This document shows positions 1 through 8,278 of a stretch of 64,000 nucleotides of DNA, in pieces. Made by a program: the position numbers and the translations under genes. Source of the DNA: Brevinema_A sp051647245 (GTDB lineage Bacteria; Spirochaetota; Brevinematia; Brevinematales; Brevinemataceae); assembly GCA_051647245.1 (NCBI GenBank), contig JBOFDS010000011.1, positions 124,001 to 188,000 on the forward strand. The letters run 5' to 3'. Each line of letters begins with the position of its first letter. Positions within the stretch are counted from its first letter, which is position 1. The notes beneath the pieces were generated by a model, which worked only from the letters and a program-made list of their open reading frames with translations, had not been told where the DNA came from and searched no databases.

Positions 1-46
1 GCTCTTTCTTCTCGCTTGAATTTTGGTTACAGCAACTTCCAGACAT
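1..46 (-). CDS. Start of an unidentified gene downstream of queA (partial)
   Basis: Only the first 15 codons lie in the window. The ATG at 46-44 follows an AAGGAGC ribosome-binding site at 57-51 that overlaps the queA stop codon, so it is probably translationally coupled to queA in one operon. The visible peptide reads MSGSCCNQNSSEKKE, with two adjacent cysteines at residues 5-6. That could hint at a metal-binding or lipid-modified start, but there is too little to name a family. I see the start signal clearly; the function is unknown. Confidence 0.6.
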   Translation of the reverse strand, partial: MSGSCCNQNSSEKKE

Positions 47-55
47 AAAAGCTCC

Positions 56-1111
56 TTACAATGAAGTTTTTTCAGGGAGTAAAAGCATCCCATCACCATA
101 GCTAAAGAAACGATAGTCTTTAGCTAGAGCTTCTTCATAGATATATTTTGTATTTTGAATTCCTATAAATGCTTGAACTAATAATAGTAATGTCGATTGA
201 GGAAGATGAAAATTAGTGATCAAAGCGTCTATCACTTGAAACTTATAACCCGGCTTGATGAAGATATTGGTAGATCCATGGGTATCAACTTGAGGAGGAT
301 TGCTCCAATCGATAGATTCTAAGACTCGGCATACTGTGGTACCCGCAGCGATGATACGCCCTCCATTTTTCTTCACTTCTAAAACATGTTTAATTGTTTG
401 AGCGGAGATAGAGAACTTCTCATGATGCATAGCGAAATCATCAGGATCTTTATCCATAGGTTTAAAGGTACCCATCCCGACGTGTAGAGTTACTTCATCG
501 AAGCTAATTCCTTTGGATTTGAGATTGTTTATAACTTCATCTGAAAACCGTAAAGATGCTGTGGGGGCAGCAACAGAACCATAATTCTTGGCAAAAATCG
601 TTTGATACCGTTCTTCATCTTCAGAGGTATAGAGGTCTTCTCCGCGTTTTTTACGTTCATCAATAATATAAGGAGGAAGTGGTACTTGACCGAGTTTATC
701 AGCATCAAGAGCAGAAAAAGGTTTTGCAAAGCGAAGTCGACGTAGTCCATCTTCGAGAATTTCTACGGTTTGAACCTCTGTCCCGTCAACAAGCTCAAAA
801 CTATCACCCACTTTAAATCGACGAGCCTTTTTAATCATTGCCGTCCAAGTATACTCATTTTCTTGATCAAGTAATAATAGTTCAGATGTAAGATTACTTT
901 TCCGAGAAATAATATTAAGACGTGCTTTAAAAACCTTACTATTATTGAAGATAATCAAATCTCCTTCAGAAAGAAAGCAAGAAATATTTTTAAATGATTC
1001 ATGATGGAGTTGGCCTTGTTCAAAAACCATAAAACGATCCTCATCACGATGAGGAGAAGGGTGAGTGGCTATTAACTCTGCAGGTAACTCGAAATCCAAG
1101 AAATATGACAT
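56..1111 (-). CDS. queA: S-adenosylmethionine:tRNA ribosyltransferase-isomerase
   Basis: QueA transfers and isomerises the ribosyl part of S-adenosylmethionine onto preQ1 in the anticodon wobble position of tRNA, giving epoxyqueuosine; it is a cytoplasmic enzyme of queuosine biosynthesis. The 351-aa product has the usual family length. It opens with the typical DFELPAELIATHPSPHRDEDR block and contains family blocks such as GQVPLPPYI, RYQTIFAKNYGSVAAPTASL, LHVGMGTFKP and the C-terminal LITNFHLPQSTLLLLV. The start at 1111 is preceded by a GAGGGGAAAG ribosome-binding site. It is transcribed away from the sigma gene and is directly followed by another coupled ORF at the window edge. Identification is secure from the motifs. 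Confidence 0.95.
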   Translation of the reverse strand: MSYFLDFELPAELIATHPSPHRDEDRFMVFEQGQLHHESFKNISCFLSEGDLIIFNNSKVFKARLNIISRKSNLTSELLLLDQENEYTWTAMIKKARRFKVGDSFELVDGTEVQTVEILEDGLRRLRFAKPFSALDADKLGQVPLPPYIIDERKKRGEDLYTSEDEERYQTIFAKNYGSVAAPTASLRFSDEVINNLKSKGISFDEVTLHVGMGTFKPMDKDPDDFAMHHEKFSISAQTIKHVLEVKKNGGRIIAAGTTVCRVLESIDWSNPPQVDTHGSTNIFIKPGYKFQVIDALITNFHLPQSTLLLLVQAFIGIQNTKYIYEEALAKDYRFFSYGDGMLLLPEKTSL

Positions 1112-1141
1112 AAGACTTTCCCCTCAATAATATGGAATAAT

Positions 1142-1170
1142 TTGACTAACATTGCGTCCTTAGTTATATT
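1142..1170 (+). promoter_or_regulatory. Sigma-70-type promoter for the ECF sigma operon
   Basis: TTGACT at 1142-1147 and TATATT at 1165-1170 are separated by 17 bp. The predicted transcription start falls just before the CGGAGG ribosome-binding site of the sigma gene, so the 5' leader would be very short. This housekeeping-type promoter argues against sole autoregulation by the ECF factor. Confidence 0.6.
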
Positions 1171-1189
1171 TTAAACGGAGGTGCTGAAT

Positions 1190-1774
1190 ATGTCAATCAA
1201 TAAAACTGTATATTCAGAAGACGAGATATTTGAAGCTATCACTAAGACTCTAAATGGTGATTCGGATGCCTTCGAAATCATCTACGAGTCCTACTATAAG
1301 ATGGTTGTCTCTATCCTTCGGCGTATCGTGCGGCCTTCACCCTCGGAGATGGAAGCGCTTATCAATGAGTCCTTTTTGTTGATCTATAAAGGATTGAAGG
1401 GCTTCAAAAGAAATTCTAAATTTTCTACTTATATTTATCGTATTGTCCTTCATTATTCTTTTAAAGTGTCGAAAAAGAGTAATAGGGATAAAAAGCATTT
1501 GGTTATTTTTGGTGAAAATAGTGACGGGATTGAAAATATCGCATCTGATAATGAAACAGAACAACATATTGTAGATAAAGCGTTCTTGGATAAAGCTATA
1601 GGTTCTCTCACTCGGGAAATGCAGGAAGCTATTGATCTTTATTACTATGATCAGTATTCGATCAAAGAGATTGCAGAAATCACTGGCACAACAGAAACTG
1701 CTATCAAAAATCGATTATACCAAGCCAGAAATAAAATCAAATCCTTACTACCAAAAGGAGTGTACCATGAGTAA
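1190..1774 (+). CDS. ECF-type RNA polymerase sigma factor
   Basis: A 194-aa protein with the two-domain plan of extracytoplasmic-function sigma factors. The N-terminal half (about residues 15-95) matches sigma region 2: GDSDAFEIIYESYYKMV, then FKRNSKFSTYIYRIVLHYSF. The C-terminal part (about 130-190) matches region 4 with a helix-turn-helix, SIKEIAEITGTTETAIKNRLYQAR. It should direct RNA polymerase core to a small regulon. I chose the ATG at 1190 because GGAGG at 1177-1181 sits at proper spacing from it; the upstream in-frame GTG at 1181 overlaps that site. The gene overlaps the following small ORF by 8 bp, a common arrangement for a sigma and its regulator. The signal and target genes cannot be told from this sequence. 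Confidence 0.85.
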   Translation: MSINKTVYSEDEIFEAITKTLNGDSDAFEIIYESYYKMVVSILRRIVRPSPSEMEALINESFLLIYKGLKGFKRNSKFSTYIYRIVLHYSFKVSKKSNRDKKHLVIFGENSDGIENIASDNETEQHIVDKAFLDKAIGSLTREMQEAIDLYYYDQYSIKEIAEITGTTETAIKNRLYQARNKIKSLLPKGVYHE

Positions 1775-1925
1775 TTTTGTCGAAGATCATGAATTTTTAG
1801 AACTCGATCATTTAATTCGTGATTATTATCAAGAAAATTATTTGGGATGTATTGATTGTACAAACAATCCTCACAAAGATCAAATCCTACGCTCCATCAA
1901 ACAAAATATACAAAATGATTTATAA
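1767..1925 (+). CDS. Small CxxC protein overlapping the sigma gene, possible anti-sigma factor
   Basis: The 52-aa ORF starts at the ATG 1767, 8 bp before the end of the sigma gene, with a strong AAAAGGAG site at 1753-1760, so it should be translated. It is acidic in its first half and carries GCIDC at about residues 32-36. Short zinc-binding anti-sigma factors carry an HxxxCxxC motif; here the His position is Asn (NYLGCIDC), so the match is incomplete. No membrane segment is present, so any action would be cytoplasmic. The role as a sigma regulator is inferred only from gene position and the CxxC pair. It is followed by a terminator, which closes a two-gene operon. Confidence 0.6.
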   Translation: MSNFVEDHEFLELDHLIRDYYQENYLGCIDCTNNPHKDQILRSIKQNIQNDL

Positions 1926-1952
1926 GATTTTCTTTTCAAACTAAGAACAAAG

Positions 1953-1980
1953 AAAAAACCCCCAATAATGGGGGTTTTTT
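1953..1980. terminator. Bidirectional terminator between the sigma operon and atpD
   Basis: AAAAAACCCCC at 1953-1963, a 6-nt loop, then GGGGG and TTTTTT at 1970-1980 form a symmetrical hairpin with T tracts on both strands. It lies between convergent genes. Confidence 0.85.
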
Positions 1981-2603
1981 TATTTTGCTTCTTTTCGGAC
2001 AATATCCTTCACTTTCATAAGACGAGCCAAATTAGAACGATCCATTTCATCGAGTTTCATCACGATAAAACGAATAATTTCTTTGGTCTGAGGAATGAGG
2101 CGATATTCCAAGGCATTCACACGGCGTCTTGTTTTTTCAATTTCAATGGCAAGAAGCTCAACGAGTTTCTCCATTTCAGCGAGATCAATTAATTTTTGAG
2201 TCACGCCAGAAAAAAGATCAAGAGCAGAGTCAACTTCTGCAGAAGTACCGATCAATCCATACTCATGAAGAGAACCTGTTTGGTTGAATTGAAACTCAGG
2301 TGAACGAACACCAAGAGTATTAATGACATTAGCTTTCAAAGAAATTTCAGCACTGGAGGCTTCAAAAACCATGGAAGATGTTGCTTCGTCCATAACACTA
2401 CGAGCAATCATAAAATATGTATAAGCTTGTTTGAGCTCTGCTTCTACGCTTTCTCTGAGTTCTTTCACAATGTGAACTTTCTCCAAGAAGAGTTTTGTCA
2501 AAGCATCTTGCTTATCTTTTAATAATTTATGACCTCTGGTTGCTGTACGAAGTTTTGCCTTTTGGGTTTGAAGCTCCATACGATTCGGATTGGCTTGAAT
2601 CAT
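1980..2603 (-). CDS. atpD: V/A-type ATPase subunit D (central stalk)
   Basis: Subunit D forms the coiled-coil rotor shaft of the V/A-type ATPase that turns inside the A3B3 head. The 207-aa product starts with NPNRMELQTQKAKLRTATRGHKLLKDK, a block typical of this subunit, and the C-terminal RRRVNALEYRLIPQTKEIIRFI pairs as the second helix of the coiled coil. It is the last gene of the ATPase operon, 9 bp after atpB, and ends in the bidirectional terminator. Length and motifs agree with the family. Confidence 0.95.
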   Translation of the reverse strand: MIQANPNRMELQTQKAKLRTATRGHKLLKDKQDALTKLFLEKVHIVKELRESVEAELKQAYTYFMIARSVMDEATSSMVFEASSAEISLKANVINTLGVRSPEFQFNQTGSLHEYGLIGTSAEVDSALDLFSGVTQKLIDLAEMEKLVELLAIEIEKTRRRVNALEYRLIPQTKEIIRFIVMKLDEMDRSNLARLMKVKDIVRKEAK

Positions 2604-2612
2604 GGGAGCCTC

Positions 2613-4007
2613 CTACTTCTCAGCTTTGTCAAGGTAACTTTGAAGGTACTTTTCTTTGTACTCTTGACGAACACGTTTGAGTTCTCCAAGAGGTAATTTT
2701 GCCATGAGCTCGTAACCAATATCCAATGTTTCTTCAACAATGTTACGGTTTTCGGTCTCACTTTGAGCGACAAACTTACGCTCGTAACCATCAACAAAAG
2801 CAGCAAATTTTTGATCATCTGCAGTTAATGCACCTTCACCAAGAATTGCTTCAAGTTCTTTTGCTTCTTTACCGCGAGCATAAGCTGCGAAAAGTTGGTT
2901 TGCAAAGTCAGCATGATCTTCACGAGTTTTGCCCTTACCGATACCCTTATCTCTAAGACGAGACAAGGAAGGAAGAACGTCCACTGGTGGGTAGATACCT
3001 TTAGAATGTAATGTTCTAGAAAGGATAATCTGTCCTTCAGTAATATATCCTGTTAAGTCAGGAATTGGGTGAGTTTTATCATCTTCAGGCATGGAGAGGA
3101 TTGGTAACATTGTTACAGATCCTTTTCTGCCATTAACTTTACCAGCTCTTTCGTAAAGTGTTGCAAGGTCAGTATAAAGGTAACCTGGGTAACCTCTACG
3201 TCCTGGAACTTCTTTACGAGCAGCGGAGATTTCACGAAGAGCTTCAGCATAGTTAGTCATATCTGTTAAGATAACGAGGATATGCATGTCATGCTCAAAC
3301 GCCAAATACTCAGCTGTGGTCAATGCCATACGAGGAGTTGAGATTCTTTCAATGGAAGGGTCGTCAGCAAGGTTGATGAACATAACTGTACGTTCGATCG
3401 CACCTGTTTTTCTGAGATCTTCCATGAAGAAGTCAGCTTCTTCATAAGTCACACCCATAGCAGCAAAAACTACGGCAAAGTTATCGCCATCTTTCAATGT
3501 ACGAGCTTGACGAGCAATTTGAGCAGCAAGTTGGGAGTGTGGGAGACCAGATCCGGAGAAAATAGGTAATTTTTGTCCACGGACGAGAGGACTCATTCCG
3601 TCGATAGAAGAAATACCTGTTTGAATAAATTCATCTGGATAGTCACGGCTGAATGGGTTGATAGATGCACCATTAATATCGAGGTACTTGTCCGCGATCA
3701 ATTCAGGAGCACCATCTTTTGGTTTACCTGAACCATCGAAAACACGACCAAGCATATCTGGAGCAACCGCAACAGTTTGTGTTTTTCCGAGGAATGTAAC
3801 TTTTGTGTTTTGAACGTCAACACCAGAAGTTCCTTCAAACACCTGTACTAAAGCACGGTCTGTTTGAGTTTCGAGAACTTTACCTGTACGACGTGTGCCA
3901 TCAGATAATTCGATTTCAACAAGTTCTTGGTACTTAACGTTGGCAACTTTTTCGACAATAACAAGAGGTCCTTCAACCCCACGAATGGTACGATACTCTT
4001 TAAGCAT
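2613..4007 (-). CDS. atpB: V/A-type ATPase subunit B (regulatory nucleotide-binding)
   Basis: Subunit B is the non-catalytic partner of subunit A in the A3B3 head on the cytoplasmic side. The 464-aa product has the B-type replacement of the P-loop, SGSGLPHSQL at about residues 151-160, and GRRGYPGYLYTDLATLYERAG, the block holding the arginine that reaches into the catalytic site. The start overlaps the atpA end by 8 bp, so the two are translationally coupled. It has the usual length and nothing odd was seen. Confidence 0.97.
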   Translation of the reverse strand: MLKEYRTIRGVEGPLVIVEKVANVKYQELVEIELSDGTRRTGKVLETQTDRALVQVFEGTSGVDVQNTKVTFLGKTQTVAVAPDMLGRVFDGSGKPKDGAPELIADKYLDINGASINPFSRDYPDEFIQTGISSIDGMSPLVRGQKLPIFSGSGLPHSQLAAQIARQARTLKDGDNFAVVFAAMGVTYEEADFFMEDLRKTGAIERTVMFINLADDPSIERISTPRMALTTAEYLAFEHDMHILVILTDMTNYAEALREISAARKEVPGRRGYPGYLYTDLATLYERAGKVNGRKGSVTMLPILSMPEDDKTHPIPDLTGYITEGQIILSRTLHSKGIYPPVDVLPSLSRLRDKGIGKGKTREDHADFANQLFAAYARGKEAKELEAILGEGALTADDQKFAAFVDGYERKFVAQSETENRNIVEETLDIGYELMAKLPLGELKRVRQEYKEKYLQSYLDKAEK

Positions 4008-5781
4008 TGTTGCCTCCTGTACTTATTGTTGAAAATTCTTTATTGATTTCATCTTCAAAAGATTTGAAGAATGCTTCAAACTGATCATTAGGAACATACT
4101 TAACATCAGCAAACTTAGCATTACATGGGAGTGCTTCAATTTTCGCAAATTCAACACCTTGCTTAATAGCTTCCATAGCATTGTGGTAGAATGTTAAGAT
4201 TGCTCTCAACATTGCACGTTGTTTTTGGATTGGTGTATATGTATCAACATCATGGAAAGAGTTTTGGTGCAAGAAATCTTCTCTAATTTGCTTAGAAGTG
4301 TGAAGAACAAGACGTTGCTCTCTTGTCAAAGAATCAATACCAACAAGTCTTACGATCTCTTTCAATTCAGATTCTTCTTTAAGAAGACGCATGCCGAGTG
4401 TTCTCATTTCTGCCCAATCTTCAGAAATATTAGTTCTCCAATATTCTGTCAACTGAGGTGCATACTGAGAGTAACTTTGTAACCAGTCAATAGCTGGGAA
4501 GTGTCTTTGGTACGCAAGAGACGCACTCAAAGCCCAGAACACTTTCGCAACACGAAGAGTGTTTTGAGTCACAGGTTCGGAGAAGTCTCCCCCTGGAGGT
4601 GACACCGCACCGATAACGGAGACGGATGCGACTTTCTCTTCTTTACCTAAAATGTTAACAATACCTGCTCTTTCATAGAATGTAGCCAATTTGGATCCGA
4701 GGTACGCTGGGTAACCTTCTTCACCAGGCATTTCTTCAAGACGTCCACCCATTTCACGAAGAGCTTCCGCCCAACGAGAAGTAGAGTCAGCCATGATAGC
4801 AACGTGGTATCCTTGGTCACGGAAATATTCCGCAAGAGTGATCCCTGTATAAATAGAAGCTTCACGAGCAGCCACAGGCATGTTAGATGTGTTCGCAATG
4901 AGAACTGTTCTATCCATGAGAGGTTTTCCAGATTTTGGATCGATCAACTCAGGGAATTCTTTAAGAACGTCAGTCATTTCGTTTCCACGCTCTCCACAAC
5001 CTACATAAACCACAACTTCAGCTTCAGACCATTTCGCCAACTGGTGCTGTGTAACAGTTTTACCAGCTCCGAAAGGTCCAGGAATAGCTGCAGTTCCACC
5101 CTTAACGAGTGGGAAGAATGTGTCAATCACACGTTGACCAGTAAGCATCTGGGTACGTGGTGGTAATTTTTTCTTAACTGGGCGAGGGATACGAACTGGC
5201 CAGTAGTGAGAAAGTTTAACTTCTACATCTTTACCAGAAACGCTATCAGCAATCACACCAACAACTTCAGTAACATTAAAAGAACCCGCGTTGAGGGATT
5301 TCAATGTACCCTTAACTCCGTAAGGAACTAAGATTTTTGTTTGAATGAGTTCTGTTTCTTGAACAGTACCCAAAACATCACCAGCTTCTACTTCATCACC
5401 AATTTTCGCAACAGTGACAAATTCCCACTTTTTGGAGTGATCCAAAGCGTGAACGTCAATACCACGAGCGATAAAGATAGAATTAGATGCTTTTTCAATA
5501 GCTTCGAGAGGACGTTGGATCCCGTCGAAGAAGTTCCCGATAAGACCTGGTCCTAATTCGAGAGAGAGTGGTTTACCAGTTGTAATAACTGGTTCACCTG
5601 GTCCGACACCGTCAGTTTCTTCATAAATCTGAATATAGGCATTCTCACCGTCGAGACGGATAATTTCTCCGATCAACTGTAAGTTACCAACTTTAACCAT
5701 GTCGTACATTTTCGCACCAGTCATACCACTTGCAACAACAAGAGGTCCGGTAACTTTAATTATTTGTCCATGTTCTTTCAT
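4000..5781 (-). CDS. atpA: V/A-type ATPase catalytic subunit A
   Basis: Subunit A hydrolyses or makes ATP in the soluble head. The 593-aa protein carries the Walker A motif GPFGAGKT at about residues 235-242, the Walker B-like MADSTSRWAEALREM, and the A-subunit insertion (bulge) around residues 115-190 that distinguishes V/A-type A from F-type beta subunits. The order in the operon (F, A, B, D) matches the Enterococcus ntp operon. Start at 5781 lies 3 bp after the atpF stop. Family length is usual. Confidence 0.97.
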   Translation of the reverse strand: MKEHGQIIKVTGPLVVASGMTGAKMYDMVKVGNLQLIGEIIRLDGENAYIQIYEETDGVGPGEPVITTGKPLSLELGPGLIGNFFDGIQRPLEAIEKASNSIFIARGIDVHALDHSKKWEFVTVAKIGDEVEAGDVLGTVQETELIQTKILVPYGVKGTLKSLNAGSFNVTEVVGVIADSVSGKDVEVKLSHYWPVRIPRPVKKKLPPRTQMLTGQRVIDTFFPLVKGGTAAIPGPFGAGKTVTQHQLAKWSEAEVVVYVGCGERGNEMTDVLKEFPELIDPKSGKPLMDRTVLIANTSNMPVAAREASIYTGITLAEYFRDQGYHVAIMADSTSRWAEALREMGGRLEEMPGEEGYPAYLGSKLATFYERAGIVNILGKEEKVASVSVIGAVSPPGGDFSEPVTQNTLRVAKVFWALSASLAYQRHFPAIDWLQSYSQYAPQLTEYWRTNISEDWAEMRTLGMRLLKEESELKEIVRLVGIDSLTREQRLVLHTSKQIREDFLHQNSFHDVDTYTPIQKQRAMLRAILTFYHNAMEAIKQGVEFAKIEALPCNAKFADVKYVPNDQFEAFFKSFEDEINKEFSTISTGGNNA

Positions 5782-5784
5782 TAC

Positions 5785-6126
5785 TTACATTCCTCCCTTT
5801 TGGGCAAAAATATCAATGCCAATCGCGCGAGTAACCTGGGAACCAAGATTCTTCAAGGCAATACCACCTTCTCCTGTTGTTCCAGGGATAGGGGTGATTG
5901 CGATACCACGGTATTGGTCATTTATTTTTGAGATACTATCAAAGACAGGTTCTGCCAATGTTTCCTCAATAAAAATAATCCCAAAAGTTCCTTGATCTGT
6001 TAATTGACGAAGAGTGTCCAATAACTGATCAGAAGTTTCGACATCAAATGATTCCGCACCAATAGATCTGAAAGGTAAAACGGTGTCGGCATTACCGATC
6101 ACGGCAATTTTTTTAAGCTCTGACAT
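5785..6126 (-). CDS. atpF: V/A-type ATPase subunit F (NtpG-like)
   Basis: A 113-aa protein matching the small rotor subunit F that binds the central stalk subunit D. It has the Rossmann-like start KKIAVIGNADTVLPFRSIG, the central GIIFIEETLA block and the PIPGTTGEGGIAL segment seen in the family. It overlaps the end of atpC by 14 bp and is 3 bp from atpA, so it sits in the same transcript. Assignment is from these blocks and the gene order C-F-A-B-D. Confidence 0.88.
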   Translation of the reverse strand: MSELKKIAVIGNADTVLPFRSIGAESFDVETSDQLLDTLRQLTDQGTFGIIFIEETLAEPVFDSISKINDQYRGIAITPIPGTTGEGGIALKNLGSQVTRAIGIDIFAQKGGM

Positions 6127-7117
6127 CTCTTACCCTCCCTTTGATTTCTTGGACGCTCATATTATTAAGCTTACCGATAATGATAAGTTTAAGATTTTTG
6201 ATCTCAAGAGAAAGAATTCTTAACGCTTCTTCAACGACAGCTGGCCCAGAAATTACAAATGATAAGTTTTGGACTTGATCGAGAAGATACTCGTCGATTT
6301 TCTTTTCTAAAATAGTACAAGATTTTGTTTCAGACCAATTTTGAATACCATCATGCAATGCATCAGCATAAGCTGTGGACATCATCAAATCTGAGACATC
6401 ATCTAAAGACAAATTAGTTTGATCAGCAAAGAATCCAGCAGTGATGTATCCACCTGGGATCATTATCTCTTCAATTTTTTGCTTATCAAGATTCATCTTA
6501 AATGCACGGAAAAAGTTTTTAATGTTTTCACAATCAATTTCTTTTTTATACAGATCAAGAACCTGAGCATATAATTCAGGATTTTTCGCATGAGCAACTT
6601 GCAAGATATTCAAACGATGTTGGTAGTACGCCTTATCAACTAAAAAGTCGACGCTTCTTACGGAGATTTGGGAGTTTTGCTCCACTTCAATCAACGCTTC
6701 AGCAACAGGACGAGGAAGTTCGTTGTACAAACCTTGATCGATGATAAGATACATGTGTTCAGGCGCGATAGTTCCTAGCTCTGACAACTTTTCCCATTCT
6801 ACATTTTTGTTACTTCTTTTTGCTTTTAAACAAATCTTCAAGTTATTGAGATCTGTTTTGAGGCGATAAAGATTGACAATAGTTGCGTCTGGGATCAAAT
6901 TTTTGATTTCTTCAAATTTTTGATTGTATGCTTGATCAAATAAACTAGAAAACTCTTTCAATGCATGACCTTGAAATAATTCTCCATATTTGGTGTCTTC
7001 CAACGCTTTCATCAAAGAATCAGCGTCATGAGTTTCAGCCAAAGAGAAGATTTGGTTTTCTGTGAGGGTGTGAACTCGTTCTGAACGAAGGAGTCCGCTA
7101 AGGTATCCCCAGCTCAT
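6113..7117 (-). CDS. atpC: V/A-type ATPase subunit C (d-type rotor cap)
   Basis: The 334-aa, largely helical protein fits subunit C, the funnel that joins the membrane K ring to the central stalk. It starts SWGYLSGLLRSERVHTLT and contains FYRLKTDLNNLKI-type blocks (here VNLYRLKTDLNNLKICLKA) typical of AtpC/NtpC. Position between E and F is the standard one. Treponema and Borrelia ATPase operons, as I recall them, do not carry an easily recognised C gene here, so its presence is of interest. Sequence similarity is lower than for A and B, hence slightly less certainty. Confidence 0.88.
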   Translation of the reverse strand: MSWGYLSGLLRSERVHTLTENQIFSLAETHDADSLMKALEDTKYGELFQGHALKEFSSLFDQAYNQKFEEIKNLIPDATIVNLYRLKTDLNNLKICLKAKRSNKNVEWEKLSELGTIAPEHMYLIIDQGLYNELPRPVAEALIEVEQNSQISVRSVDFLVDKAYYQHRLNILQVAHAKNPELYAQVLDLYKKEIDCENIKNFFRAFKMNLDKQKIEEIMIPGGYITAGFFADQTNLSLDDVSDLMMSTAYADALHDGIQNWSETKSCTILEKKIDEYLLDQVQNLSFVISGPAVVEEALRILSLEIKNLKLIIIGKLNNMSVQEIKGRVRDVRA

Positions 7118-7120
7118 AAG

Positions 7121-7696
7121 CTACCCCTTAAAAAGTATGTCTGAAACAGGTTTTTCGGCATCATTGCGAAGTAAGGCAAATAAAGAATCGACAGTAATGT
7201 TTACTGAAGAATCTTCATCTTGAAGACGAACGCCACCAACAAAGTCACCCTGCTCTTTAGAGATAGACAATTGTCCACCACAAGCTGAGTTGACGTCTGC
7301 GAGCCATTTCTCATTGAGAAGTTTTTCTTCGCGACCTAAAATCACTGTTTCTTTTTTTGAATTAACAGAGCGAAGTACTAGAGATTTCATAATTTCTGCA
7401 TATTGAGTAGATTGACAAAATTCTGTTTTAGCTTGATCGAAAGTTTGGTTAATTTTATCACGCTTGTGTGCTAAAATTTTATTAGCTAATGTACGACGCG
7501 CGTCAATAACCAATCCTCTCTCAAGATTTTCTGCCAAACCTTGTGCCAATTTTGCATGATCTTCTTTGTATTCTTTAGCGACTTGACGTCCTGATTCGAG
7601 AATTTGTTCTGCTTGCTTGGATGCTTCAGCAAGGAGTGTTTCCTTTTTAGCTTCAGCATCAGCAATGATCTTTTTCTGGATATCTTCCAAAGCCAT
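7121..7696 (-). CDS. atpE: V/A-type ATPase subunit E (peripheral stalk)
   Basis: A 191-aa protein with a long charged, Ala/Glu/Lys-rich N-terminal helix (about residues 1-90) and a globular C-terminal part, the layout of subunit E. Subunit E pairs with the G/H-type subunit to form the peripheral stalk that holds the head still. The C-terminal GDFVGGVRLQDEDSSVNITVDSLFALLR block is typical. It stands between atpK and atpC, 3 bp from the latter. Confidence 0.9.
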   Translation of the reverse strand: MALEDIQKKIIADAEAKKETLLAEASKQAEQILESGRQVAKEYKEDHAKLAQGLAENLERGLVIDARRTLANKILAHKRDKINQTFDQAKTEFCQSTQYAEIMKSLVLRSVNSKKETVILGREEKLLNEKWLADVNSACGGQLSISKEQGDFVGGVRLQDEDSSVNITVDSLFALLRNDAEKPVSDILFKG

Positions 7697-7729
7697 TAGT
7701 AAGCTCCTTGGAGTTTTAGTTTTCTTGGA

Positions 7730-8278
7730 TTATTGACCAAGATTCATAAGAAGGATGGATGCAAGAAGACCGAAAACAGCAAATGTTTCTACCATCGCAG
7801 GAAGGATAATAGCTTGACCCATTTGTTTTGGACGACGTGCGATCAACTGCATACCAGCAGCAGATACTTTACCTTGCCATACACCAGAGATATAACCAGC
7901 AACACCAACAGGTAAAGAAGCAAAGAATAATTGAATTCCTCTTGTCAAATCAATGTCAGCAACACCTAAAACCATGAAAGCATACAAGAGACCATAGATA
8001 CCTTGTGTCATTGGGAGCGCTTGTAAAACAAGAACGCTACCAAACTTTTTACCATCTTCTGTTAAAACAGCATTTCCAACTTCACCAGCAAGACCAACAC
8101 CGATACTAGATCCAAAACCACCAGCAAAGGTTGCGAAAGCTGCACCTAAAACTGCAAACACGAGTCCCCAGTTAACTGATGACCATGTGCTTGATACTTC
8201 TGCTACAGTTGCATCTTGTGCAAATACTGCAGTTGCAGAAAATAAGGAAATAAGTGAAAGAGTAGTAATTCTCTTCAT
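7730..8278 (-). CDS. atpK: V/A-type ATPase membrane rotor subunit K with signal-peptide-like leader
   Basis: Subunit K builds the ion-carrying membrane ring. The start at 8278 is set by GGAGG at 8290-8286; upstream codons are rejected. The 182-aa product begins with a signal-peptide-like stretch (residues 1-20, ending AVFA before QD), then two helical hairpins (four membrane segments). The Na+-site residues known from Enterococcus NtpK (Leu61, Thr64, Gln65, Gln110, Glu139) align as L88, T91, Q92, Q135 and E164, with a constant offset in each hairpin. Only the second hairpin has the carboxylate, as in other 4-segment K subunits. I infer Na+ rather than H+ coupling. The gene is separated from the zinc-ribbon gene by a structured 150-nt spacer. 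Confidence 0.95.
   Translation of the reverse strand: MKRITTLSLISLFSATAVFAQDATVAEVSSTWSSVNWGLVFAVLGAAFATFAGGFGSSIGVGLAGEVGNAVLTEDGKKFGSVLVLQALPMTQGIYGLLYAFMVLGVADIDLTRGIQLFFASLPVGVAGYISGVWQGKVSAAGMQLIARRPKQMGQAIILPAMVETFAVFGLLASILLMNLGQ

Noticed and set aside
1181..1189. GTG at 1181 as the sigma-factor start
   Set aside because: It overlaps the GGAGG ribosome-binding site that serves the ATG at 1190.
4804..5166. 120-aa plus-strand ORF opposite atpA
   Set aside because: It is a shadow of the highly conserved atpA coding strand; no ribosome-binding site.
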